From positions 124,001 through 188,000 of the forward strand of contig JANRIH010000028.1 of the NCBI GenBank assembly GCA_033765145.1: a DNA stretch of 64,000 bases, given 5' to 3'. This DNA comes from JAGVSR01 sp033765145 (lineage in GTDB: Bacteria; Pseudomonadota; Alphaproteobacteria; Rhizobiales; Hyphomicrobiaceae). Made by a program: the position numbers and the translations under genes. Shown one piece after another: positions 7,356-16,584 of this stretch. The notes beneath the pieces were generated by a model. The model did not search any database. It was given only the letters and a program-made list of their open reading frames with translations, and was not told the DNA's origin. Within the stretch, counting starts at the first letter, position 1; every line of letters starts with the position of its first letter.

Positions 7356-9365
7356 ATGACCAACGTCTCTTCGACCAGTCAGGCGTCACAGGAGCGGGTC
7401 GGCGTCGTCCTCATTCACGGTATCGGCGATACCGAGCCCGGCTGGTCGAGCGAGAAGCTCGTCAAGCGATTGAAGAAGTGTTCCGAGCCACCTGCATTCT
7501 CAGGGCATACCGAGGTCTTCGATCTCGAGGATCCGCTAGCGAGCGGCGATAAAGAGTTCCCCGCGCACGTGCGGCGCGCCACCTCCTCGCGCGGACGGAC
7601 CCTATCGTTCATCGAGTTCCATTGGGCGGACCTATCGCGGGTCGGCAATGGCGCGATCGAGGGCTGGCTCGCGACGCTGCAACTCTTCTACGAAGCGCCG
7701 CAAGTTCTCGGCGAGTGCTTCTTCGACTGGCGCAAGAACGGCCTCTCGCGCATGATCGGTGCGCTGCTCTGGCTTGCGAATGTGATGCTGCGCTGGCCGA
7801 TCACGGGTCTCAACACCGCGGCCTTCGTCGTCGCCATCGCACTTCTGCTCCGGCAGAAGGCGGCCGGGTTCACTTTTCTTACGCCTGTCCTGAATGAGCA
7901 CCTGCCACTGCTTCTGGCGGGTATCCTCGTGCTCTTGGCGGGGGCGGCGTGGCGATTTTCGCGGAGCCGCGTCGATCGCGACATCGCGCTCGCCGACATC
8001 GGCATGTCGACGGCGATTTTCGCAGGGCTCATGGCCGTCGCCATTCTCGTCGTTCGGTTCGCGGCTGATCCCGCCATGCTCGACAATCCCGCGCTCTATC
8101 TCATGGTGGCCGGACGGGTCATCCTGGCGGCGTGGATCGTCTGGAACTACGCAGTCCTCTTCGCGATCTTTCTCTTCCTCATCCTGATGCTGCATCACGC
8201 CGTCATGGGCGGCGCGGATCGGCGCCTCGGGATTGCGCGCGCAGCGGCCGCCATCGGCCTTAGCCTCATCCAAGGCGTGATCTACAAGGTCAGTTTCGCG
8301 ATCCTCTGGGTGCTGATCCTGATGACGCTTGATTTCAACGAGCGCTCGGTGCCCCAGTGCGTCCTTGATCCTCTCGGGACGTGTCAGTTCCTCGTCGGCC
8401 TCAAGAACAATCTCGCCGGTATCGTCGTCTTCAACCTGATCATGCTGACGATCCTCGCCACGGCCTATGCCCTGGTTGCGAGCGTTCGGGCGTTGATGCG
8501 TCTGCCGGCGCGGCGGATCCAGAAGATCGATGCGGTTCCGATGCCGCGCATGATCGTCTCGCCTTTGATCATCGCGGTGTTGATGGCTGGCACGATCTTC
8601 AATCTTATCATCTTCTATTGGCGGAATTACATTCCTGTCGATCTCTACCGGATGGTCGACGTTTCGCTATTGCCGATCGCTGAGACGATGATCGTGCTCG
8701 TCGGAGGGACGACGGCGCTGTCGTTCGCGTTCTCTGCATTCAGTGCCATGCAAAACGCCTCGCGCGGCATTCTCCGTATTGTGCGCGATATCGTCGATCA
8801 CCAGTACGAGCCTCGCCTCCCCTTCTCCCGCGCGAACGAACACGATCCGTCGCGCCAAGCTTTGCGCCATCCCCGGCGCGAGCGTGTCGCCGCGCGTCTC
8901 GAAGTCCTTCTCAACGAGATCGTTGTCCGCGAAAAATGCGACCGGCTCGTGCTCGTCGCGCACAGCCAGGGTTCGGTCATTCTCTACGACTATCTGCGCG
9001 CGCATCGGAACGACCCCGTATTCCGGGATGTTCGGGAGATCGACATCCTCACGCTCGGATCTCCGCTCTCGTACATTTACCGGCACTACTTCGAGACCTA
9101 CGATCGCGCCGCGGGCGGCTTCGACGTGGTCGGACGAGACCGGATCACGTGGACCAACATGTGGCGCATCGACGATCCCATCGGAAACCGGATCGTGGGG
9201 GAAAAGGCCGGCGTCGTTGCGAACGTGCCGCTGCGTCCGGGTGGGCACCTCGACTACTGGAAGGATACCGGCGTGCAAGAAGCGATTCTCGCGCTCATCG
9301 ATCCCGAGCGGAAAGGTCCGCATCACAAGGGTGGCGTGGCGGCCGACGGTCAGGTCACGGCATGA
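7356..9365 (+). CDS. Membrane-embedded alpha/beta hydrolase (lipase/esterase-like)
   Basis: A 669-residue protein. I chose the ATG at 7356, just before the first hydrolase strand, over an upstream extension at 7278 with no homology feel. VVLIHGIGD (residues 17-25) resembles the oxyanion-hole strand of alpha/beta hydrolases. The nucleophile elbow, VAHSQGS, comes only near residue 537 (Ser537). Between them, residues about 130-490 hold roughly eight hydrophobic segments typical of membrane helices. The catalytic domain is therefore split by, or folded around, a membrane domain. The substrate is unknown; a membrane lipid or hydrophobic ester is plausible. It is followed by a perfect hairpin shared with the convergent formate-THF ligase gene. 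Confidence 0.75.
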   Translation: MTNVSSTSQASQERVGVVLIHGIGDTEPGWSSEKLVKRLKKCSEPPAFSGHTEVFDLEDPLASGDKEFPAHVRRATSSRGRTLSFIEFHWADLSRVGNGAIEGWLATLQLFYEAPQVLGECFFDWRKNGLSRMIGALLWLANVMLRWPITGLNTAAFVVAIALLLRQKAAGFTFLTPVLNEHLPLLLAGILVLLAGAAWRFSRSRVDRDIALADIGMSTAIFAGLMAVAILVVRFAADPAMLDNPALYLMVAGRVILAAWIVWNYAVLFAIFLFLILMLHHAVMGGADRRLGIARAAAAIGLSLIQGVIYKVSFAILWVLILMTLDFNERSVPQCVLDPLGTCQFLVGLKNNLAGIVVFNLIMLTILATAYALVASVRALMRLPARRIQKIDAVPMPRMIVSPLIIAVLMAGTIFNLIIFYWRNYIPVDLYRMVDVSLLPIAETMIVLVGGTTALSFAFSAFSAMQNASRGILRIVRDIVDHQYEPRLPFSRANEHDPSRQALRHPRRERVAARLEVLLNEIVVREKCDRLVLVAHSQGSVILYDYLRAHRNDPVFRDVREIDILTLGSPLSYIYRHYFETYDRAAGGFDVVGRDRITWTNMWRIDDPIGNRIVGEKAGVVANVPLRPGGHLDYWKDTGVQEAILALIDPERKGPHHKGGVAADGQVTA

Positions 9366-9369
9366 TAAT

Positions 9370-9394
9370 GGCGGCAGGTTCAAAACCTGCCGCC
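9370..9394. terminator. Bidirectional hairpin between hydrolase and fhs
   Basis: A perfect 11-bp inverted repeat (GGCGGCAGGTT / AACCTGCCGCC) with a 3-base loop lies in the 57-bp gap between two convergent genes. It has no long T-tract on either side, so termination strength is uncertain, but the position and stem quality fit a shared transcription end. Confidence 0.6.
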
Positions 9395-9422
9395 CGGTCA
9401 ATCGCTACAACGTCGTCGCGGA

Positions 9423-11099
9423 TCAGAAGAGACCTTCGATCTGGCCCTGATCGTTCAAGCGGATGAAGTCTGCCGAAGGGACCTTGGGCAGGCCCGGCAT
9501 GGTCATGATCTCGCCGGTGATCGCGACGATGAACTCCGCACCCGCCGAGAGGCGAAGCTCGCGGACCGGGACGATATGGCCGGTCGGTGCGCCGCGCTTC
9601 GCGGGATCGGTCGAGAACGAGTACTGCGTCTTCGCCATGCAGATCGGCAGGTGGCCGAAGCCCATCGCCTCCAGTTCCTTGAAACGCGTCTCGACCGAGC
9701 TGTCGCAGGAAATATCGGCGGCGCGATAGATTTCCGTCGCGATGGTCTTCACTTTGTCGCGCAGGCTCATGTTGTCGGGATACAGCGGCTTGAACGCGGC
9801 CTTGCCGCTGTCGGAAATCTCGGCCACGTGATGGGCGAGCGCCTCGGTCCCCTTGCCGCCGTCGGCCCAGTGGGTGCAGAGGAACGCGCGCGTGCCCATG
9901 GCCTCGGCCGCCCGCATGACTTCCTGGATCTCGGCTTCGGTGTCGGTGATGAAACGGTTGACCGCGACGACCGCAGGAACGCCGAATTTATTCACATTCT
10001 CGATGTGCCGCTTCAAGTTCTCACAGCCCTTGGCGACGGCTGCAGTGTTCTCGGCCTTCAGGTCGTCCTTGGCGACGCCGCCGTGCATCTTCAATGCCCG
10101 GACGGTCGCCACGATGACAACGGCGGACGGCGAGAGACCAGCCTTCCGGCACTTGATGTCGAAAAACTTCTCGGCGCCGAGATCGGCACCGAAACCGGCT
10201 TCGGTGACGACGTAGTCGGCGAGTTTCAGGGCCGTCTTGGTGGCGAGAACAGAATTGCAGCCGTGCGCGATGTTTGCGAACGGGCCACCATGGATGAAAA
10301 CCGGATTGTTCTCGAGTGTCTGCACGAGGTTCGGCATCAAGGCGTCCTTCAAGAGGACGGTCATGGCGCCGTCGGCTTTCACGTCGCGAGCGCGGACAGG
10401 CTTCTTGTCGCGTGTGTAAGCCACGATGATATTGCCGAGGCGCTTCTCGAGATCCTTCAAGTCGCTCGACAGGCAGAGGATCGCCATCACTTCCGAGGCG
10501 ACGGTAATGTCGAAGCCGTCTTCGCGCGGGAAGCCGTTCGAGACGCCGCCCAACGAGTTGACGATCGAGCGCAACGCGCGGTCGTTCATGTCGAGAACGC
10601 GGCGCCATTCGACGCGGCGGCTATCGATTCCGAGGCTGTTGCCCCAGTAGATGTGATTGTCGATCAGCGCGGAGAGGAGATTGTGAGCCGAGGTGATGGC
10701 GTGGAAGTCGCCGGTGAAGTGGAGGTTGATGTCCTCCATCGGCACGACCTGGGCGTATCCGCCGCCGGCTGCGCCGCCCTTGACGCCGAAGCAGGGACCC
10801 AGCGAGGGCTCGCGCAGACAGCTCATCGCCCGCTTGCCGATGCGGTTGAGGCCGTCGCTCAAGCCGACCGTCGTCGTCGTCTTGCCTTCTCCTGCCGGCG
10901 TCGGGTTGATGGCGGTGACAAGGATCAGCTTGCCGTCCGGGCGGCCCTGAAGGCTCGCGATGTAGTCTGCGGTGATCTTCGCCTTCGTGGGGCCATATTG
11001 AAGCAGGGCATCGACCGGGATGCCGACCTTCTGCGCCACCTCGGTGATCGGGCGCATCTTGGCTTCGCGGGCGATCTCGATGTCGGATTTCACGGTCAC
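9423..11099 (-). CDS. fhs: Formate-tetrahydrofolate ligase
   Basis: A 558-residue cytosolic enzyme (formyl-THF synthetase, ftfL in methylotrophs) joining formate to tetrahydrofolate at the cost of ATP. The family ATP-binding sequence TPAGEGKTTTTVGL is present, followed by SLGPCFGVKGGAAGGGYAQV. I chose the GTG at 11099, which has AAGGGA about seven bases upstream and gives MTVKSDIEIA, the usual N-terminus and length; a 45-codon upstream extension is open but unlikely. In methylotrophs the enzyme feeds formate into one-carbon assimilation. FolD, the next step in folate chemistry, is encoded at 58.7-59.6 kb. The gene stands alone. Confidence 0.96.
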   Translation of the reverse strand: MTVKSDIEIAREAKMRPITEVAQKVGIPVDALLQYGPTKAKITADYIASLQGRPDGKLILVTAINPTPAGEGKTTTTVGLSDGLNRIGKRAMSCLREPSLGPCFGVKGGAAGGGYAQVVPMEDINLHFTGDFHAITSAHNLLSALIDNHIYWGNSLGIDSRRVEWRRVLDMNDRALRSIVNSLGGVSNGFPREDGFDITVASEVMAILCLSSDLKDLEKRLGNIIVAYTRDKKPVRARDVKADGAMTVLLKDALMPNLVQTLENNPVFIHGGPFANIAHGCNSVLATKTALKLADYVVTEAGFGADLGAEKFFDIKCRKAGLSPSAVVIVATVRALKMHGGVAKDDLKAENTAAVAKGCENLKRHIENVNKFGVPAVVAVNRFITDTEAEIQEVMRAAEAMGTRAFLCTHWADGGKGTEALAHHVAEISDSGKAAFKPLYPDNMSLRDKVKTIATEIYRAADISCDSSVETRFKELEAMGFGHLPICMAKTQYSFSTDPAKRGAPTGHIVPVRELRLSAGAEFIVAITGEIMTMPGLPKVPSADFIRLNDQGQIEGLF

Positions 11100-11357
11100 T
11101 GGCGTTTCCCTTTGCGTTTCAAATTGCACCCGTCCTGCTTCTGCCGAACGTGCCCATTCCAAAAAGACCTGTGCCGGCTTCGCTTCGGCGAGCCGGCTGA
11201 CGGTCTTCCCGGGCGGATATTGGCGAAAGCTCATCGTGCCGCCAAGCCGGAACCAAGGGCGGCGTCGAGCTTTTTGGGGCGGCGAACGGCGTGGCGCAAC
11301 TGCCGGGAAGGGTGGGTTCTAACAACCCACCCTGGTGGGCCAGCGGATCGGCCGGGC

Positions 11358-12689
11358 TCAGCGCTCTCGGAATGCTCTCGCGAACTGATCGGTCACGGGC
11401 TTCATGAGGTAGGAGAGAGCGGTCCGGTCCTGGGTCCGGATCTGTACGTCGGCGGGCATGCCGGGGAGGAGATGTTTGCCCTCGAGCCGCTTCAGTTGAT
11501 CTTCGCCGATGCCGACGCGTGCGGTGTAGTACGCTTCGCCGGTGTTCTGATCGCGCGTCAGGTCCGCCGAGATGCCCAGCAGTTCGCCCTCGAGCTCGGG
11601 CGTCGTGTTGTGGTTGAAGGCCGTGAAGCGCACGCGTGCCAACTGTCCGACGTGCAGTTGGTCGATGCTCATCGGAGAAATCTTGGTCTCGACGACAAGG
11701 CGGTCGTCTTCGGGCACGATCATCATGATCGGTTCGCCGGGGTTCACGACGCCTCCGACGGTGTGTACGGTCAATTGGTGAACGATACCTGCGTGAGGTG
11801 CGCGAATCTCCACGCGCTTCAACTGATCCTCGGCCGCAATGCGGCGTTCCGTCAACTCGGCGATCTTCGACTGGATTTCGCGCAGCTCGCGCACGACCTC
11901 GGTCTTGAACTCCTGGTCGATGCGAACCGTCTGGTACCTGATCTCGGCAATGCGGCCGCCGGTCTGGGCAGCAGCCGACATATATTGGCCAAGCTCGCCT
12001 TCCAGCCGGGCCTTTTCGCGCCGGAGAGCGGCCATCTTGGCGCTCGTCACGAGCTGTTTCACCTCGAGTTCGAGGAGGCTTTCCAATTCCTTCGCGATGA
12101 GCTCGATCTCGCGCGTCTTGGCGTTGATCTGGGCCTCGATGCCCTTCCGCTCGTCTTCGAGCTGACGGACGCGCTCTCCGAGCTGCGATTTCGCGCCTTC
12201 GTTCGCGGACCGCCTCGTCTTCAAGAGACTTTCCTCGCCGCGAATGATTTCGGCGATATCGGTCTCCTCGACGCGGGGTTCGAGTTCAGCTGGAACCTTG
12301 AACGCTTCGACGTCGTCGCGTTCCGCCTTCAAGCGCTGCTCGCGAATCAAAAGCTCGGTGAGCTGCTTGACGACCGCTTGGTGATTGGCGCGTGTCACGG
12401 TCTCGTCGAGGCGTAGCAGGAGATTACCACCTTCAACTTTGGCGCCATTCTTGACGTAGATCTCGCCGACGACGCCGCCGGTCGGGTGCTGGACCTTTTT
12501 TATGTTCGATTCGACCACGACCAGTCCGGGCGCGATGACGGCGCCGGAAATCTCAGTCGTCGCGGCCCAGACGCCAATTCCGCCGATGAGTAGGAAGCTC
12601 ACTGCGAGACCAATCAGCATGTAGGCGGCGACGCCGGTTTTCGCCTTGGAGCGCGGGATCTTGCCGGATGATTTCATGAACATCTTCAT
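11358..12689 (-). CDS. Type I secretion periplasmic adaptor, HlyD family
   Basis: A 443-residue membrane-fusion protein. A short basic cytoplasmic N-terminus precedes one transmembrane helix (residues about 24-45), then a split biotinyl-lipoyl-like domain (VEGGNLLLRLDE), long coiled-coil helices (residues about 90-290) and a beta-barrel C-terminal domain. The order matches adaptors of type I secretion (PrtE/HlyD). Its start overlaps the stop of the ABC transporter gene by 4 bp, so the two are translationally coupled. No outer-membrane TolC gene lies nearby; TolC is usually shared and unlinked. Confidence 0.92.
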   Translation of the reverse strand: MKMFMKSSGKIPRSKAKTGVAAYMLIGLAVSFLLIGGIGVWAATTEISGAVIAPGLVVVESNIKKVQHPTGGVVGEIYVKNGAKVEGGNLLLRLDETVTRANHQAVVKQLTELLIREQRLKAERDDVEAFKVPAELEPRVEETDIAEIIRGEESLLKTRRSANEGAKSQLGERVRQLEDERKGIEAQINAKTREIELIAKELESLLELEVKQLVTSAKMAALRREKARLEGELGQYMSAAAQTGGRIAEIRYQTVRIDQEFKTEVVRELREIQSKIAELTERRIAAEDQLKRVEIRAPHAGIVHQLTVHTVGGVVNPGEPIMMIVPEDDRLVVETKISPMSIDQLHVGQLARVRFTAFNHNTTPELEGELLGISADLTRDQNTGEAYYTARVGIGEDQLKRLEGKHLLPGMPADVQIRTQDRTALSYLMKPVTDQFARAFRER

Positions 12690-14563
12690 GCCGGACCTCC
12701 GGGCTGACGATCAGCGACGATTTTCAATCCCGACGAGGCGAGAGCGGCCGCGGTGCCGCCTGCTGCCGCGGGACCGGTCGCGTGCGAGGGCGCGTATTGA
12801 GCCGGTTGCGGCGCCGCTTGTTGCTGCGTGCCGGGCTGCGATTGCGGTGCGGGCATGGCCTGCAGCACCTTGCGAAGCACCTCTTCCTTCTCTCCCATGG
12901 CCTGAACCTGTCCGCGGGCCATTGTGAGGACGAGGTCGACGGAGGCGAGCGCCGACGGTCGGTGCGCGATGACGATCGCGATGCCGCCACGCTGTCTTAC
13001 AGAGCGTATGGCTTCCGTCAGCGCGTTGTCGCCGGCGGTATCGAGGTTGGAATTGGGTTCGTCAAGGATGACGAGGAAGGGATCACCGTAGAGAGCACGG
13101 GCGAGAGCGACGCGCTGGCGCTGGCCAGCGGACAGGCCCATGCCGCCGTCTCCCATCATCGTCTGGTAGCCTTCCGGCAGACCGACGATCATCTCGTGGA
13201 CACCTGCCGCCATCGCTGCCTTGACGATACTGTCGTCGGTCGCTTCGGGATCGAAGCGCGAAATGTTTTCGGCGATCGTCCCTTCGAAGAGCGAGACTTC
13301 CTGCGGCAAATATCCGATGTGCTTGCCGAGTTCGTCCGGGTCCCACTGGTCGAGCGAGGCGCCGTCGAGACGGACACTTCCGCCCATCCGCATCGGTTGC
13401 CAGATACCCACGAGCGCGCGCGCGAGCGTCGATTTTCCGGAGGCACTCGGTCCGATGATGCCGAGGCCGTCGCCAGCCTTGAGATTGAATGTGACGCCCT
13501 GGATGACGGGCTTCTGTTCCCCGGGCGGGGCCACGGCCAAACCCTGCACGGCAAGCGTCTGGCGGGGTGGGGGAAGCTTCAGGACGTCGGCTTCGCTGAC
13601 ATCGAGCGCGTCGAACAGCTCGACCAGTCGCTGGTGGCTCTGACGGGCGGAAACGAAGCCGCGCCAATGCGAGATCGCCGTCTCGATCGGGGCCAGCGCG
13701 CGGGACATCACGATCGACGCCGCAATGATCGTGCCTGGCGAGACTTTGCCCTCGATGACGAGGTAGGCGCCGAGGCCCAGGATGCCGGACTGGAGGAACA
13801 GGCGGATGACTTTCGAAACGCTGCTGATGCCGCTCGCGGCCTCGGAGGCGTCGGAATGATCGACGAGGTGGACGTCGCTCAGCTCGCTCCAGCGGTCGCG
13901 CATCCGACGCCCGATGCCGAGGGCACGAATTGCTTCGGCGTTGCGGCGCGAACTTTCGCCAAACGCGTAACGGCGAGAGCCGCTGGCGGATGCGGCTTTC
14001 ATCGGGCCGGCGGTCGAATATTCGGTCATCAGCGTCAGCGCGATCAGGATCAATGCGCCGGCGACGGAGAAAAGACCCAAGAGCGGATGGAGGAGGAAGA
14101 TGACCGCGAGATAGATCGGGATCCACGGCAGGTCGAAGAACGCCGTCGGTCCAAGACCGGACAGAAAGCCTCGGACGTTGTCGAGGTCCCGGATCGGCTG
14201 GATGCCGTCTCCCGATTGGCGCGAGCGCAGTGGCAGGGTGCGGACGGCGTCGAAGACTTTGTCTCTGATTGCGAGGTCGATGCGCGAGCCGACGCGGCCC
14301 ATGAGGCGGACGCGAACGTGGTCGAGGAGTCCGTTGGCGACATAAAGACCGGCCATGAGGATCGTAAGGCCGATCAGCGTGGGCACGCTGTGTGAGGGCA
14401 GGACGCGGTCGTAGACCTGCAGCATGTAGAATGAGCCGGTCAACGCTAGAACGTTGATTATGCCTGAGAAAACGCCGACCCCAATGAATACGCCCCGGGC
14501 GTCCTTCAAGGCTTGGCGAACCGGGCTTTTCGGCTTCATTCCCTGGCGGGCGCGTGTGCTCAT
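12686..14563 (-). CDS. Type I secretion system permease/ATPase (PrtD-like ABC exporter)
   Basis: A 625-residue fused half-transporter: about six membrane helices in residues 25-300, then a nucleotide-binding domain with Walker A GPSASGKST (about residue 370), signature LSAGQRQRVALARAL and Walker B FLVILDEP. There is no N-terminal C39 peptidase domain, so the substrate is probably secreted with an uncleaved C-terminal RTX-type signal. The last 60 residues are Gln/Ala/Pro-rich and look disordered. It is coupled to the HlyD gene by a 4-bp overlap. The first codon may instead be the Met at residue 9. Confidence 0.93.
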   Translation of the reverse strand: MSTRARQGMKPKSPVRQALKDARGVFIGVGVFSGIINVLALTGSFYMLQVYDRVLPSHSVPTLIGLTILMAGLYVANGLLDHVRVRLMGRVGSRIDLAIRDKVFDAVRTLPLRSRQSGDGIQPIRDLDNVRGFLSGLGPTAFFDLPWIPIYLAVIFLLHPLLGLFSVAGALILIALTLMTEYSTAGPMKAASASGSRRYAFGESSRRNAEAIRALGIGRRMRDRWSELSDVHLVDHSDASEAASGISSVSKVIRLFLQSGILGLGAYLVIEGKVSPGTIIAASIVMSRALAPIETAISHWRGFVSARQSHQRLVELFDALDVSEADVLKLPPPRQTLAVQGLAVAPPGEQKPVIQGVTFNLKAGDGLGIIGPSASGKSTLARALVGIWQPMRMGGSVRLDGASLDQWDPDELGKHIGYLPQEVSLFEGTIAENISRFDPEATDDSIVKAAMAAGVHEMIVGLPEGYQTMMGDGGMGLSAGQRQRVALARALYGDPFLVILDEPNSNLDTAGDNALTEAIRSVRQRGGIAIVIAHRPSALASVDLVLTMARGQVQAMGEKEEVLRKVLQAMPAPQSQPGTQQQAAPQPAQYAPSHATGPAAAGGTAAALASSGLKIVADRQPGGPA

Positions 14564-14786
14564 GAGTGGTAAGCTTTCAGGTCAATCGACTGCAGACGCG
14601 TCTCGGAACGCTTTCGGTTCTGGGCGCTCCGGGTACCGAGCCGGGAAACGCCAAGGATCGACTTCAATTCCATATGGCACGGTTATGGTTCACGTATGAC
14701 TAACCGATTTCCCGAATCCTTGCGGTGGGGATGTCGCTGCAATACGTCCAATATGAGGTGTTCTGACGGCTCTCGACAAGCCCAGA

Positions 14787-15317
14787 TCAGGCGCTTGGGA
14801 GCGGGCCTTCGGCGTTGAATTCCAACCGGCCGACGAACGGTTTTCCGTCCGCCCCGCGGGCGCGCATTTTTGCGGGCTTGTCCTTGAAGACCGTCTTCGT
14901 TAGTTGCTGCAGCAATCCACCGACGACTTTGGGATCCCCGAATGCGGCGACGATCCAGGGGTTCGCTCCCGAACGCCATTCGTTGGGTTCGAGTTTGAAC
15001 GGCCGTTCCAGGTCCCCGCTCATGCGCCTGTCGATGTCGTCCGACACGAAGGCCCACATGACCGCGCCGACCGGCATCACGACGCCGGTTTCCTTGGACT
15101 GGGCGTCGGCGATGGCGAATTGGCCGGTCTGGAGCGCGGGGACGACCATCCATTCGAGGTCGCTCAACTGCCGGGTTCGCTCGCTTGGGGCGCGCATCAA
15201 CAGGGTGACGATTTCTCCGAACGAAGCAGCGATCTGCTTGGCAACGACGGCGCGCTTCTGCAACTCGTCTTTCGCCAGTTCGGGCCGCTGGCCGCCAGAC
15301 GCCTGATCCCCGGTCAT
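14787..15317 (-). CDS. RtxC/HlyC-like toxin-activating lysine acyltransferase homologue, divergent
   Basis: A 176-residue protein whose body aligns by eye with the HlyC family: SFGEIVTLLMRAP, a DLEWMVVPALQTGQF block, VGAVMWAFVSDD, and NEWRSGANPWIVAAFGDPK. HlyC enzymes acylate lysines of RTX toxins in the cytosol before type I export. Here the position of the HlyC catalytic His23 (SPLHRNW) reads APSERTR, with Glu46 instead, and the Asp92 region (FIDWIAPFG) is shortened to WIVAAFG without Asp. Either catalysis uses other residues or the protein has another function. It lies 223 bp upstream of the ABC/HlyD pair on the same strand, yet no RTX toxin gene is visible. Confidence 0.65.
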   Translation of the reverse strand: MTGDQASGGQRPELAKDELQKRAVVAKQIAASFGEIVTLLMRAPSERTRQLSDLEWMVVPALQTGQFAIADAQSKETGVVMPVGAVMWAFVSDDIDRRMSGDLERPFKLEPNEWRSGANPWIVAAFGDPKVVGGLLQQLTKTVFKDKPAKMRARGADGKPFVGRLEFNAEGPLPSA

Positions 15318-15519
15318 TGCATCTCTCCCTTGGTCGCTGTTCGTTTGGTCCTCGTTGCGCGATCCTCATAGCGCGGAACGACGACAGTGGCGAGATTGAT
15401 CGGCATTCGAACGGAGCGACGGTCGAATGGAGGGACGGGCTTGCATCGCGGCCCGAACGGCCGTCGAATGTGCGACAAGGGCCGTCAACGCCGTCGGCTC
15501 GTCGCTTCCAGGACACGGA

Positions 15520-16557
15520 ATGCCCGATCGCATCGACATCGAAGGCTATCTCGACCGCTGGGTCTCGAAGGCTCACGGGAGCAGGGACGTGGCCGATACG
15601 ATCCTCGGTCTCGTCGCGGCGTGTCGCGAAATTGCAGCCCTCGTGCGTAAGGGCCCGCTCAGCGGAAAACTCGGGGAGCTTACGGGCAGAAAAAGCGGCG
15701 TTGATCCGCAGAAGGAGATCGACATCGTCGCCAACGACCTCGTCCGAGATGCCATGAGGGCGGCGCCGGTTCAGCATTTCGCGTCCGAGGAAGTCGAGGA
15801 GGCGGTGACACTGGCGCCGGGTGCACCCCTTGCCGTCGCCGTCGATCCGATCGATGGATCGTCGAACGTCGATGCGAACATTCCACTCGGTACGATTTTC
15901 ACGATCCTGCCCGTTCGGGGTGTGACGCCTGACGCGAGTTTCCGCCAGCCCGGAAGCGCGCAATTAGGTGCCGGGTTCGTCGTCTATGGACCGTACACAA
16001 GTCTCGTCATGACCGTCGGCATGGGAACGCAAATCTTCACGCACGATCCCGACAGTGGACGCTTCATCCGCACCGTGCACAGTGTCGGAATTCCACCGAT
16101 CACCAACGAATATGCGATCAATACGTCCAACATCCGTCACTGGGAGCAGTGCGTCCGCATCTATGTCGATGATCTCGTGCGGGGCCGCGAAGGGCCCAGG
16201 GGCAAAGATTTCAACATGCGCTGGACCGCGACGCCGGTCGCCGATCTTTACCGAATCCTCAATCGTGGCGGCATTTTCCTCTATCCCGGCGATCGGCGCG
16301 AGGGTTACGCGCTTGGCCGGCTGAGGCTCGTCTACGAGGCGAACCCGATCGCATTCGTCGTCGAGCAGGCGGGTGGGGCGGCCACCAACGGGCTTGCCCG
16401 GATCCTCGACATCGAACCCGCGTCAGTTCACCAAAGAACACCGATTTTTGCCGGTTCGAAAGCCGAGGTGGACTATGTAACGAGGCTTCACAGCGAGCCG
16501 CACGGCCCGGGCGAGCTTTCCCCGCTCTTCGGACGGCGCGGACTTTTCCGAACCTGA
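15520..16557 (+). CDS. fbp: Class 1 fructose-1,6-bisphosphatase
   Basis: A 345-residue enzyme hydrolysing fructose-1,6-bisphosphate (and, in Calvin-cycle forms, possibly sedoheptulose bisphosphate). The metal-binding segment DPIDGSSNVDANIPLGTIF is diagnostic for class 1 FBPase, and the C-terminus has the family's GRLRLVYEANPIAFVVEQAGG block. I chose ATG 15520, preceded by AGGACA, over an upstream 31-codon extension. It is followed 27 bp later by phosphoribulokinase and then by ribulose-phosphate epimerase, the cbbF-cbbP-cbbE order of Calvin-cycle loci. It is divergent from the RtxC-like gene. Confidence 0.96.
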   Translation: MPDRIDIEGYLDRWVSKAHGSRDVADTILGLVAACREIAALVRKGPLSGKLGELTGRKSGVDPQKEIDIVANDLVRDAMRAAPVQHFASEEVEEAVTLAPGAPLAVAVDPIDGSSNVDANIPLGTIFTILPVRGVTPDASFRQPGSAQLGAGFVVYGPYTSLVMTVGMGTQIFTHDPDSGRFIRTVHSVGIPPITNEYAINTSNIRHWEQCVRIYVDDLVRGREGPRGKDFNMRWTATPVADLYRILNRGGIFLYPGDRREGYALGRLRLVYEANPIAFVVEQAGGAATNGLARILDIEPASVHQRTPIFAGSKAEVDYVTRLHSEPHGPGELSPLFGRRGLFRT

Positions 16558-16584
16558 CGGACACAAGAACGAGACGACGCGCGC

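Noticed and set aside
9576..12416. 946-codon open frame on the plus strand
   Set aside because: It is antisense to fhs and hlyD, whose motifs and codon patterns are unmistakable; the plus-strand translation has no family features.
12782..14395. 537-codon open frame on the plus strand
   Set aside because: It lies wholly antisense to the type I secretion ABC gene and reads as low-complexity Arg/Asp/Gly sequence.
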